From an uncultured Oscillospiraceae bacterium (lineage in GTDB: Bacteria; Bacillota; Clostridia; Oscillospirales; Acutalibacteraceae), in assembly GCA_900547445.1 (NCBI GenBank), contig URGJ01000018.1, forward strand, positions 1 to 33,759: DNA of 33,759 nt, in the 5' to 3' direction. Every line of letters begins with the position of its first letter. Position 1 is the first letter of the stretch. The notes below the pieces were generated by a model that did not search any database, was not told where the DNA came from, and saw nothing but the letters and a program-made list of their open reading frames with translations. Positions 7,745 through 15,546 of the stretch are shown here, piece by piece. A program made the translations under genes and the position numbers.

Positions 7745-8941
7745 TTATTTTGAAATTATCGCTAAAGTGTCTCTTGCAATCGCAAGCTCCTCATTGGTGG
7801 GAATAACGTATACGCTAACGCGGCTGTCCTCCGTAGAGATTTTAACCTCCTTGCCGCGAAGCTTGTTTTTCTCCTCGTCGATTTTAACGCCGACAAAGCC
7901 CAAATTCTCGCATACATAGCGGCGAAGGTCGGGGTCGTTCTCGCCGATACCGCCCGTAAAGGCTATTGCGTCAATTCCGTTCATCGCGGCGATATAAGAG
8001 CCTACAAACTTAAGAATTTCGTACCTCTGCATTTCGACCGCAAGCTGAGCGCGCTTGTTGCCCGCCTGTGCGGCGGCGGCAATATCACGGTTGTCGTTGG
8101 ATACGCCCGAAATACCGAGCATACCCGACTCCTTGTTGCAGATGCGGTTTACATCAGCGGGAGAGAGATTCTCTTTCTCGGCAATATATGTTAGCGCAGA
8201 GGGGTCAACCGTCCCCGAGCGGGTGCCCATCATAAAGCCGTCAAGCGGGGTAAAGCCCATTGAGGTGTCGGCGCAGACGCCGTCTTTAATCGCGGTAATT
8301 GAACAGCCGTTGCCCAGGTGGCAGGTGATAATTTTTATATCCTTTTTGTCCTTGCCTTCAAGTGCGGCTACCCGGTCGCTTACAAAGCGGTGGGAGGTGC
8401 CGTGAGCGCCGTACCTGCGAACGCCGTATTTTTCATAATATTCGTAGGGCAGAGGATACATATAAGCCTTTGCCGGCATCGTCTGGTGGAATGAAGTATC
8501 AAAGACCGCAACCTGCGGAATTTTATCACCGAAGGTCTTAATGCAGGCGCGGATTGCAAGGACGTGGGCAGGATTGTGAAGGGGAGCTAAAGCGCCCAGC
8601 TCCTCAATTTTTTGGAGTGCGTCGGGGGTAATAAGGCAGGACTTCGGGAAAATACTTCCCCCCTGAACTATGCGGTGGCCGATTGCCGAAATCTCGTCAA
8701 ACGAATCGATAACCTTAGCCTCGCTCTTTGTAAGGGCGTAAACTACCGCCTCAAACGCTTCGCTGTGGGTCGGCATAGGTGTGTCTGCCGAATAGGTGCG
8801 ACCGTCCGCCGCCTTGTGGGAAATCGCGCCGCTGACTCCGATGCGCTCGCAAAGACCCTTTGCCAATACCTGCTCGTTCTCCATATCGATAAGCTGATAC
8901 TTAAGGGACGAGCTACCTGCGTTAACAACAAAAATCTTCAT
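7745..8941 (-). CDS. ackA: Acetate kinase
   Basis: Interconverts acetate plus ATP and acetyl phosphate plus ADP; in a fermenter it mainly makes ATP from acetyl phosphate. The 398 residues match the family. VNAGSSSLKYQ (6-16) is the N-terminal phosphate site; the central part has YGAHGTSHRFVS with the catalytic His, CHLGNGCSITAIKDG and DTSMGFTPLDGFMMGTRSG, and AFTGGIGEND lies toward the end. No pta lies beside it, unlike many clostridia. The start follows CGGAGG. It is the first gene of an apparent ackA-galK transcript and diverges from tmcAL through a 124-base region whose two promoters overlap. Confidence 0.97.
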   Translation of the reverse strand: MKIFVVNAGSSSLKYQLIDMENEQVLAKGLCERIGVSGAISHKAADGRTYSADTPMPTHSEAFEAVVYALTKSEAKVIDSFDEISAIGHRIVQGGSIFPKSCLITPDALQKIEELGALAPLHNPAHVLAIRACIKTFGDKIPQVAVFDTSFHQTMPAKAYMYPLPYEYYEKYGVRRYGAHGTSHRFVSDRVAALEGKDKKDIKIITCHLGNGCSITAIKDGVCADTSMGFTPLDGFMMGTRSGTVDPSALTYIAEKENLSPADVNRICNKESGMLGISGVSNDNRDIAAAAQAGNKRAQLAVEMQRYEILKFVGSYIAAMNGIDAIAFTGGIGENDPDLRRYVCENLGFVGVKIDEEKNKLRGKEVKISTEDSRVSVYVIPTNEELAIARDTLAIISK

Positions 8942-8986
8942 TTTAACTTCCTCCGATAAAAAATTTAAGAAAAAGTAAATAATTCC

Positions 8987-9016
8987 TTGAAAAGTATTCC
9001 TTAACTAATATATAAT
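8987..9016 (+). promoter_or_regulatory. Predicted promoter of tmcAL, overlapping the ackA promoter
   Basis: TTGAAA (8987-8992), an 18-base spacer and a perfect TATAAT (9011-9016). The -10 box overlaps, by five of six bases, the -10 box of the ackA promoter on the other strand. Confidence 0.7.
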
Positions 9017-9040
9017 ACTTTATATAAAGCGGTTTTTCAA
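9012..9040 (-). promoter_or_regulatory. Predicted promoter of ackA, overlapping the tmcAL promoter
   Basis: On the minus strand TTGAAA (9040-9035), a 17-base spacer and TATTAT (9017-9012). Together with the tmcAL promoter it forms a near-symmetric dyad: CTTGAAAA at 8986-8993 and TTTTCAAG at 9034-9041. Confidence 0.7.
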
Positions 9041-9065
9041 GTTTTTTTTGAGAAGAAGTGAGATT

Positions 9066-10235
9066 TTGTCTGTAACGGGTATAATCGCCGAGTTTAATCC
9101 CCTGCATACAGGTCACGCGCTCCTGCTTGAAAGGGCTAAGGAGCGCGGAACGGTTGTTGCGGTTATGAGCGGAAATTTTGTTCAGCGCGGCGACCTTGCG
9201 ATAGCCGAAAAGCGGGTAAGAGCAAGAGCGGCGCTGCTATCAGGTGCTGATTTGGTGCTGGAGTTGCCGGTCGCCTATTCAATGTCCACCGCGCAGAATT
9301 TTGCTTTGGGCGGTGTCTCGGCGCTTAAAGCCGCGGGCTGTGATTCCCTGATTTTCGGCAGCGAAAGCGGCGACATAACCGAGCTAAACGCCGCCTGCGA
9401 AATTCTTAAAGCAAAGGAATTTCCCGAAAAGCTTAACGCTTATCTCGCTACGGGAATTACCTTTGCCGCGGCGCGCGAAAATGCGGCGTGTGATTTAGGT
9501 CTTAAAAAGGGCGTGCTTTCGGGTGCTAACAACAACCTTGCGGTGGAGTATATGTGCGCGGCGGAAAATATCGGCGCCGACTTTGAATTTGTTACGCTTA
9601 AGCGTCAGGGCGCGGGTCACGATTCGCCCGAGGTTTCGGGCGGCTATGCCTCCGCCTCGCTTATAAGGGAACGGCTTTTGTCGGACGATTATGATTTTTG
9701 CAGAAGCTATATTCCCGAAAGTGTTTTTTCTTTGCTCCAACCGTCAAATATCGCGGATATAAGACGGATTGAAAAGGCGGTGCTGGCGGTGCTCAGAACC
9801 CGCACGCTAAACGAGCTTAAAAGCCTGCCCGATATAAGCGAGGGGATAGAAAACAAGCTTTTTTCTGCAATAAGGGTTGCAACAAGCCTCGATGACCTGT
9901 ATAATAGGGTCAAGGTCAAACGCTACACGCTGGCGAGAATAAGGCGGCTTGCGCTGTCCGCCCTTATCGGGCTTGACAGTACCTTTTTTATGAAACAGCC
10001 GCCCTATATAAGGGTGCTGGGCTTTAACAAACGGGGAATGGCTTTGCTTAAAGAAAGGTCGGCAGGTTCGGCAATTCCCGTTGTTTCGCGAGTTTCCGAG
10101 ATTAAACAATTGTCCGAGCCCGCTTTAAAGCTCTTTGAGACCGAGTGCAGGGCAACCGATTTATTTGCGCTTGCTTTGCCTACCCCCGCTCCCTGCGGGT
10201 TGGAATACACATCAAAAATAATTAAAACGGAGTGA
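9066..10235 (+). CDS. tmcAL: tRNA(Met) cytidine acetate ligase (TmcAL/YlbM)
   Basis: Makes N4-acetylcytidine at the wobble position of elongator tRNA-Met from ATP and free acetate, through an acetyl-adenylate (activity established for B. subtilis TmcAL). The 389 residues start with the nucleotidyltransferase core GIIAEFNPLHTGH (5-17; HxGH at 14-17), then SGNFVQRGD, the LPVAYSMSTAQNFALGGV segment and GANNNLAVEY, followed by the helical tRNA-binding half. The TTG at 9066 is preferred because MSVTGIIAEFNP aligns with the family; an upstream in-frame TTG at 9048 would add six residues over the Shine-Dalgarno-like GAAGAAGTGAG. It diverges from ackA, and the next gene follows 6 bases after its stop. 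Confidence 0.92.
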   Translation: MSVTGIIAEFNPLHTGHALLLERAKERGTVVAVMSGNFVQRGDLAIAEKRVRARAALLSGADLVLELPVAYSMSTAQNFALGGVSALKAAGCDSLIFGSESGDITELNAACEILKAKEFPEKLNAYLATGITFAAARENAACDLGLKKGVLSGANNNLAVEYMCAAENIGADFEFVTLKRQGAGHDSPEVSGGYASASLIRERLLSDDYDFCRSYIPESVFSLLQPSNIADIRRIEKAVLAVLRTRTLNELKSLPDISEGIENKLFSAIRVATSLDDLYNRVKVKRYTLARIRRLALSALIGLDSTFFMKQPPYIRVLGFNKRGMALLKERSAGSAIPVVSRVSEIKQLSEPALKLFETECRATDLFALALPTPAPCGLEYTSKIIKTE

Positions 10236-10241
10236 AAGAAA

Positions 10242-11174
10242 ATGGTTAGCAAAAAAGAAATCGAATCCTTTAAGGATTACGGAAAATGTCTTTGCGTTTC
10301 AAACGGAGTAATCGAAGCGTATGTTACGTTAGACATAGGCCCCCGCATTATCCGTTTCGGCTATGTGGGAGGGCAGAACATTCTATGCAGTAACAGAAAG
10401 GCGTTCGGGCCTAAGGACGATAAAGAATTTACCGACTATTTCGGTGAGGGCAAGCGTTGGGAAAACCTCGGCGGACACAGAATTTGGACCTCTCCCGAGT
10501 CCTACCCCGAAACATATTATCCCGACCTTGAGCCTGTAGATTACGAACTGACCGAATACGGCGCTGTATTTACCCCCGCCCCCGAAAAGGAAAACGGCGT
10601 GGCAAAAAGCCTTGAAATCAAAATGGACCCCGACGACGCGAATATGCAGGTTACAATGCGGGTTAAAAATATTTCCGACAGCGACAAGACCTTCTCGGTC
10701 TGGGGACTTTCGGTTTCCGAAAAGGGCGGAACGCTTGTTATTCCTATGAACACCAACGACACGGGACTGCTTTCCAACCGTATAATCTCGGTCTGGCCGT
10801 ATACTGACTTAAGCAATGACCGCATCTATTTCGGCAGTAAATATGCGACATTGCGTCAAGATGAGAAGTACGAACAGCCTATCAAGCTCGGATTTGACCT
10901 TAACCGCGGAACGGTTTACTACTGCTTAAACGACGACATTTTCCGCAAGAGCTTTGACACAAAGCACCCGACCAGCGCATATCCCGACGGCGGCTGTTCC
11001 TTTGAAACATATACCAACGAAAATATGATTGAGGTTGAGTCCTTAAGCGAGCTCAAAACGGTAAAATCGGGCGAGGTTTCCGAGCTTACCGAAAGCTGGT
11101 CGCTTTACAAAAATCCCTGCGAGGTTGATTTTAAGGACGACTGCTCTATCGATAAGCTACTTTCAAAAATCTGA
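10242..11174 (+). CDS. DUF4380-like protein, possible galactose-mutarotase-fold carbohydrate-binding protein
   Basis: I do not recognise a specific function. The 310 residues have no signal peptide or membrane segment, so the protein is probably cytosolic. The N-terminal half has YVTLDIGPRIIRFGYVGGQN (about 27-46) and NLGGHRIWTSPE (about 78-89), a pattern seen in DUF4380 and aldose-epimerase-like proteins, in which beta-sandwich domains bind sugars. The middle has MRVKNISDSDKTFSVWGLS and the C-terminal part SLYKNPCEVDF. GGAGTGA overlaps the tmcAL stop and sets the ATG, so the two are translationally close and probably co-transcribed. Its last 12 bases overlap the end of the convergent MocR gene. 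Family assignment is by motif memory and moderate. Confidence 0.65.
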   Translation: MVSKKEIESFKDYGKCLCVSNGVIEAYVTLDIGPRIIRFGYVGGQNILCSNRKAFGPKDDKEFTDYFGEGKRWENLGGHRIWTSPESYPETYYPDLEPVDYELTEYGAVFTPAPEKENGVAKSLEIKMDPDDANMQVTMRVKNISDSDKTFSVWGLSVSEKGGTLVIPMNTNDTGLLSNRIISVWPYTDLSNDRIYFGSKYATLRQDEKYEQPIKLGFDLNRGTVYYCLNDDIFRKSFDTKHPTSAYPDGGCSFETYTNENMIEVESLSELKTVKSGEVSELTESWSLYKNPCEVDFKDDCSIDKLLSKI

Positions 11175-12509
11175 AGAAACCTTTTTCAGCCTTTGGAGCG
11201 CGGGAATAATATCCCGATCGGATATTCCCGCAAAACAAAGCCTTACCTTGCCCGCCTTTTCGGCGGGCAATAGTTTTATTCCCACACTTTCGGCGGCGGA
11301 GCAAATATCCGCGCTTTCGGCGCTTATTTTCATATCAACTTCGGCGGTTATCGAGGACTCGTAAAGTATTATTTCAGCCGACGGAATAATCTCCTTTACC
11401 GCGCGGCAGAGGTACTGACTTTTCGCGTAATACAGCTTGCGAAGCCTGCGCAGATGCTTTTCAAGCTCCCCTGTCTCAATATAGCTTTTAAGCGCAATCT
11501 GCTCGGTTTTGCCGCAGGTTTGATTGTATACCTCTCTGCGCGCCGAAAAGTAAGGCGCAAGGCGGTCGGGCAGCACCATATATGCTATTCTCACGCTTGG
11601 CAGTAACAGCTTTGAAAAGCTTCCTATATAAACCGTGCTTTCGGGGCATTTGCCCTGAAACGCCGTGACGCTTCGTGCGGTATATCTAAGCTCGCCGTTA
11701 TAATCGTCCTCAATTATAAGGCGGCTTTCTTGTTCTTGTGCCCATTTGACAAAGGCGGAACGCCGAGAGGCAAGCCCCGTTACGCTGATTTTTGAAAGGG
11801 CTGAGGGAAGCAGCATAAGAATATTAACCCCGCTTTTTTTAAGCGCCTCGGTCTTAGCGCCGTTTTTGTCGCTTGGCAGGGTAAGAGCCTCTATACCGTA
11901 GTCCGAAAAGATGAGCCGCGCCTGCTCAAAGCCGCCGTTTTCAAGCCCCACGGTGTTCTCTTTCCCGATAAGCCCGCAAAGTATGTTAAGCAAAGGTCCT
12001 ACTCCCGCACCGATTACTATATTTTCGGGGTTTGTTCGGACTCCCCGCGCTTTATATGAATACGCCGCAAGCGCCGAACGCAGCCCCTCCTCGCCCTGCG
12101 GGTCGCCGTAGGACAGAAGCTCGCCTGTGTTTCTCAGGACTTCTCTGACCGTTTTTTTCCAAAAGGATATGTCCGCGGCGGCAGAATCTATGCTGCGCCC
12201 AGAAAAATCGTACAAAATCGGCGGTTTGCTTTCTTTCGGCTCTGCCGATTTTTTTGCGGGTCTTGCCGTACCGCAGATAAAATACCCCCTTTGCGGCGAG
12301 CTTTCCGCTATGCCCTCAATACAAAGCCTTATATAGGCGTTTTCCACCGTGGTGCGGCTGATACTTAGCTGTGCCGCCGCCTCTCTTATTGAGGGCAGGC
12401 GCTCCCCTTTTTTAACGCTGCCGTTCTGCACGGCGGCGTTTATTTGCGTATAAAGCCTAATATACATAGCCCCCGTGCCTGACTTAAGATTGATGAAATC
12501 CAATAACAT
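11163..12509 (-). CDS. MocR/PdxR-type GntR-family regulator with aminotransferase domain
   Basis: A PLP-dependent transcription factor. The 448 residues split into a GntR winged helix (about 1-78: MYIRLYTQINAAVQNG, LPSIREAAAQLSISRTTVENAYIRL) and a class I aminotransferase fold (about 100-445). PLP ligands are visible: EDDYNGELRY (267-276, Asp269) and the Schiff-base Lys300 in SFSKLLLPSVRIAY. PdxR members sense PLP and control vitamin B6 synthesis or uptake; others control GABA or taurine genes. It diverges from an ECF S component, and direct repeats cover its own ribosome site, which suggests autoregulation and control of the transporter. A B6 link is inference. It converges with the preceding gene with a 12-base overlap and no clear terminator. 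Confidence 0.88.
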   Translation of the reverse strand: MLLDFINLKSGTGAMYIRLYTQINAAVQNGSVKKGERLPSIREAAAQLSISRTTVENAYIRLCIEGIAESSPQRGYFICGTARPAKKSAEPKESKPPILYDFSGRSIDSAAADISFWKKTVREVLRNTGELLSYGDPQGEEGLRSALAAYSYKARGVRTNPENIVIGAGVGPLLNILCGLIGKENTVGLENGGFEQARLIFSDYGIEALTLPSDKNGAKTEALKKSGVNILMLLPSALSKISVTGLASRRSAFVKWAQEQESRLIIEDDYNGELRYTARSVTAFQGKCPESTVYIGSFSKLLLPSVRIAYMVLPDRLAPYFSARREVYNQTCGKTEQIALKSYIETGELEKHLRRLRKLYYAKSQYLCRAVKEIIPSAEIILYESSITAEVDMKISAESADICSAAESVGIKLLPAEKAGKVRLCFAGISDRDIIPALQRLKKVSSDF

Positions 12510-12545
12510 TTAAAACTGTCCTTTTAAAAATATTTAAAATTGTCT
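12509..12545. promoter_or_regulatory. Direct repeats, candidate operator of the MocR regulator
   Basis: TTTAAAACTGTCC (12509-12521) and TTTAAAATTGTCT (12533-12545) match at 11 of 13 positions and are spaced 24 bp start to start. MocR and PdxR proteins typically bind direct repeats. The first copy overlaps the regulator's ATG and AGGA ribosome site; the second ends 24 bases before the -10 box of the transporter promoter. Confidence 0.6.
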
Positions 12546-12566
12546 ATTTTCCTGCGTACACTTTGT

Positions 12567-12575
12567 TGCTATAAT
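12567..12575 (+). promoter_or_regulatory. Extended -10 promoter of the ECF S component gene
   Basis: TGCTATAAT (12567-12575) is an extended -10 box. No good -35 is present at 16-18 bases upstream (TTTTCC-like), and the direct repeats lie just beyond that position, as expected for a promoter that needs an activator. Confidence 0.6.
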
Positions 12576-12629
12576 AATAACACCTACCAATCGCATATGC
12601 AATACTTTTTAAAAAATGGGGAGAACAAA

Positions 12630-13358
12630 ATGAAAAAGACAACTCATCAAAAAATACTCGACATTACATTTATCGCGCTTTTCGCGGCGCTGTGCTACAT
12701 TGCGCTTACGGTGCTGTTCATTCCGTTCGCGAATATGTACATACATTTCGGAAACCTTATAGTAGTGCTGGCGGCTTTGCTTGTCGGCGGCTGGCAGGGC
12801 GGACTTGCGGGCTCTATCGGTATGGGCTTCTTTGATATTTTCAACGGTCACGCGGACTCGTCGCCCAAAACCTTTGTCTTAAAGCTTTTGATAGGTCTTG
12901 CAACGGGTCTTGTTTACAACTTCTTTAAGAACCGTAAAAAATATCCCGCCGTGCCGCTTTATGTTTCGGGCGTGCTGTCTCTGATGGTTTTCGCGGGACT
13001 TTTAGCCCACACCTTTACACAGAACGGCTCATACACAGGCAAAAGCGCCGTGCTCTGCCCGATATTCCTTGTAATCGGTATTGTCTGCATTATATTCGGA
13101 CTTCTTAAAAACAAGCTTTCACACAAAACCGCCTCGGCTGTTGTCGGCGCCTCCTGCGGTATGCTTGTAAATCTTGTCGGCGAGACGGCGTGGAAGCTTG
13201 TAACATACCTGCTTGCGGGTTCAAGCTTTAAAGCGGCGCTTACGGCCGCGGTTTTAGGTCAGGCGTCCACCCTTATTAACGCCGGCATTGCGATAGTAGG
13301 CGGCGTCGCCCTCTTCTGCGTGCTCGAAAAGCCGTTTGCAAAAATACTAAGCAAATAG
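12630..13358 (+). CDS. ECF transporter S component (substrate-binding membrane subunit)
   Basis: The integral-membrane specificity subunit of an energy-coupling-factor vitamin importer; it would use a shared EcfT-EcfA-EcfA' module encoded elsewhere. The 242 residues have about six hydrophobic helices. The typical S-component segment is LVVLAALLVGGWQGGLAGSIG (with ELIG-type glycine packing) followed by GFFDIFNGHADSSPKTFVLKLLIGLATGLVYN. A long insertion with two helices (about 95-145) makes it longer than the usual 180-200. ATG 12630 is chosen for GGGGAGA just upstream; the in-frame ATG at 12540 would add 30 polar residues and lies in the promoter. The substrate is unknown; the divergent MocR gene points to vitamin B6 or a related compound (inference). 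Confidence 0.82.
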   Translation: MKKTTHQKILDITFIALFAALCYIALTVLFIPFANMYIHFGNLIVVLAALLVGGWQGGLAGSIGMGFFDIFNGHADSSPKTFVLKLLIGLATGLVYNFFKNRKKYPAVPLYVSGVLSLMVFAGLLAHTFTQNGSYTGKSAVLCPIFLVIGIVCIIFGLLKNKLSHKTASAVVGASCGMLVNLVGETAWKLVTYLLAGSSFKAALTAAVLGQASTLINAGIAIVGGVALFCVLEKPFAKILSK

Positions 13359-13379
13359 TATCACAGCCAAATATTTTTG

Positions 13380-13420
13380 AACCGAGACTTGCATTAAAGC
13401 CTCGGTTTTATTATTTTTTT
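13380..13420 (+). terminator. Intrinsic terminator after the ECF S component
   Basis: AACCGAG (13380-13386) pairs with CTCGGTT (13401-13407); TTTATTATTTTTTT follows. Confidence 0.75.
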
Positions 13421-13447
13421 AATGATGGTTTGTATAATTTCTCTTAC

Positions 13448-13477
13448 TTGACGAAAATACAAAATATGGTGTATAAT
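13448..13477 (+). promoter_or_regulatory. Predicted promoter of the topoisomerase gene pair
   Basis: TTGACG (13448-13453), an 18-base spacer and TATAAT (13472-13477), 36 bases before the ATG. Confidence 0.7.
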
Positions 13478-13512
13478 ATATTTTGAATAATTGTAAATAA
13501 GAGGTATCGGAA

Positions 13513-15501
13513 ATGGCGAAAACCACCGTTGAATACGGCAACGACAGTATAAAAAAGCTTGAGGGTCCCGACCGCGTGCGCAAGCGCCCGAGCGTTATTT
13601 TCGGCTCGGACGGGCTGGACGGCTGTGAGCACTCGGTTTTTGAAATAATTTCAAACTCAATCGATGAGGCGCGCGAGGGCTACGGAAATAAAATAGTTAT
13701 AACAAAGTATACGGACGGCTCTATTGAGGTGCAGGACTTCGGGCGCGGCGCGCCTGTCGACTTTAACAACAAGGAGCAATGCTTCAACTGGGAGCTTCTT
13801 TATTGCGAGCTGTATGCGGGCGGCAAATACAACACCAACGAGGGTTCAAACTATGAATATTCGCTGGGACTTAACGGCTTAGGACTCTGCTCGACACAGT
13901 ATTCCTCCGAATATATGGAGGTTGAGATAAAGCGCGACGGATTTAAGTACAATCTGCGTTTTGAAAAGGGCTACAATGTCGGCGGACTTAAAAAGGAGCC
14001 GTACTCGGGAAAGGACACGGGAACAAAAACCCGCTGGAAGCCCGATGCCGAGGTTTTTACCGATATTGATATTCCTGCAGAGTATTTTATTGACACATTA
14101 AAACGCCAGGCGATTGTTAACGACGGTCTGCTCTTTGTCTTCCGCGAACAGCAGGGAGCGAAATTTGTTCAGCAGGAGATTGTATATAATAACGGTATCC
14201 GCGACTATGTAAATGAGACGGTTGGCGAGGAACGGCTTTCTTCGGTGCAGTTCTGGCAGACAGAGCGAAAGGGCAGAGACCGCGAGGACAAGCCCGAATA
14301 TAAGGTTAAAATCAATGTGGCGCTCACCTTTTCAAACCGCCATACCTTAAAGGAATATTACCACAATTCAAGCTGGCTTGAATACGGCGGCGTACCCGAA
14401 AAGGCGGCAAGGAGCGCCTTTGTAGCGCAGATAGACGCTTATATTAAGAGTAGCGGAAAATACAAGTCAAACGAGAGTAAGATTACCTTTTCGGACGTTG
14501 AGGAATGTCTTGTGCTGGTGATTTCCTCTTTTTCGACCGTCACCTCTTATGAAAACCAGACCAAAAAGGCTATTACCAACAAGTTTATATATGAGGCGAT
14601 GACCGATTTTCTGCGCCATCAGCTTGAGGTTTATTTTATCGAGAACAAGGCGGAGGCGGACAAAATCGCCGATCAGGTGCTTGTGAATAAACGCAGCCGT
14701 GAGCGGAGCGAAAGGGAGCGAATCAACCTTAAAAAGACCCTGCAATCGGCAAATTCAATGCTTGACAGGGTTGATAAATTTGTCGACTGCCGCTCAAAGG
14801 ATATCGAAAGGCGGGAGCTTTTTATAGTGGAGGGCGACTCGGCTTTAGGCTCCTGTAAATTAGCCCGCGACGCGGAATTTCAGGCTATAATCCCTGTAAG
14901 AGGAAAGATTTTAAACTGCCTTAAGGCGGACTACGAAAAGGTCTTTAAGAGCGAGATTATAACCAACCTTATAAAGGTTTTAGGGTGCGGGGTTGAGGTT
15001 AAGTCCAAGGCAAATAAAGGACTTGCGACCTTTGATTTAGGTGCGCTCCGCTGGAATAAGGTCATCATCTGTACCGACGCCGACGTGGACGGCTTTCAGA
15101 TTAGAACCCTCATTTTAACAATGATATACCGCCTTATGCCTACCCTTATAAACGAGGGCAAGGTATATATCGCCGAAACCCCGCTTTATGAAATAAGGAC
15201 AAAGGATATGACCTACTTCGCCTATGACGAAAAGGAAAAAATCGAGATACTCGCTAAAATAGGCGAGGTTAAGCCCGAGCCTGATATTCAGCGTTCAAAG
15301 GGACTCGGTGAAAACCAGCCCGATATGATGAACCTTACCACAATGAATCCCGAAACCAGACGGCTTATAAAGGTAATGCCCCAGGACGCCGAGCGCACCT
15401 CGCAGATGTTTGATTTGCTTTTAGGCGACGATTTGGCAGGCAGAAAGGAATTTATTGCCGAGAACGGATATATGTATCTGGAGGAAGCGGACATATCTTA
15501 A
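13513..15501 (+). CDS. Divergent type IIA topoisomerase B subunit (GyrB/ParE-like)
   Basis: The ATPase and Toprim subunit of a type IIA topoisomerase. The 662 residues carry a GHKL domain with EIISNSIDEA (44-53, Glu44 and Asn48), DFGRG (75-79) and a transducer lysine in NQTK (Lys351). The Toprim part has IVEGDSALGS (Glu440), IPVRGKILN, CTDADVDGF (Asp522, Asp524) and QRSKGLGE. Several usually invariant sites differ: DNGRG reads DFGRG, the ATP-lid HGVG motif reads NGLG (121-124), and EGDSAGGSA reads EGDSALGSC. The catalytic residues remain, so it should be active. It pairs with the A subunit 45 bases downstream; together they probably act as topoisomerase IV. gyrA/gyrB proper are not in the window. 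The stop codon overlaps a heptad repeat. Confidence 0.88.
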   Translation: MAKTTVEYGNDSIKKLEGPDRVRKRPSVIFGSDGLDGCEHSVFEIISNSIDEAREGYGNKIVITKYTDGSIEVQDFGRGAPVDFNNKEQCFNWELLYCELYAGGKYNTNEGSNYEYSLGLNGLGLCSTQYSSEYMEVEIKRDGFKYNLRFEKGYNVGGLKKEPYSGKDTGTKTRWKPDAEVFTDIDIPAEYFIDTLKRQAIVNDGLLFVFREQQGAKFVQQEIVYNNGIRDYVNETVGEERLSSVQFWQTERKGRDREDKPEYKVKINVALTFSNRHTLKEYYHNSSWLEYGGVPEKAARSAFVAQIDAYIKSSGKYKSNESKITFSDVEECLVLVISSFSTVTSYENQTKKAITNKFIYEAMTDFLRHQLEVYFIENKAEADKIADQVLVNKRSRERSERERINLKKTLQSANSMLDRVDKFVDCRSKDIERRELFIVEGDSALGSCKLARDAEFQAIIPVRGKILNCLKADYEKVFKSEIITNLIKVLGCGVEVKSKANKGLATFDLGALRWNKVIICTDADVDGFQIRTLILTMIYRLMPTLINEGKVYIAETPLYEIRTKDMTYFAYDEKEKIEILAKIGEVKPEPDIQRSKGLGENQPDMMNLTTMNPETRRLIKVMPQDAERTSQMFDLLLGDDLAGRKEFIAENGYMYLEEADIS

Positions 15502-15525
15502 TTCGGAATTCGGAATTCGGAATTA
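15500..15525. repeat. Heptad tandem repeat (AATTCGG x3) between the topoisomerase genes
   Basis: Three perfect AATTCGG copies plus AATTA. The array overlaps the TAA stop of the B subunit and ends 8 bases before the GGAGG of the A subunit. Each unit junction contains GAATTC, so the whole stretch is self-complementary. Confidence 0.9.
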
Positions 15526-15546
15526 TAGAAATCGGAGGAAAAATTT

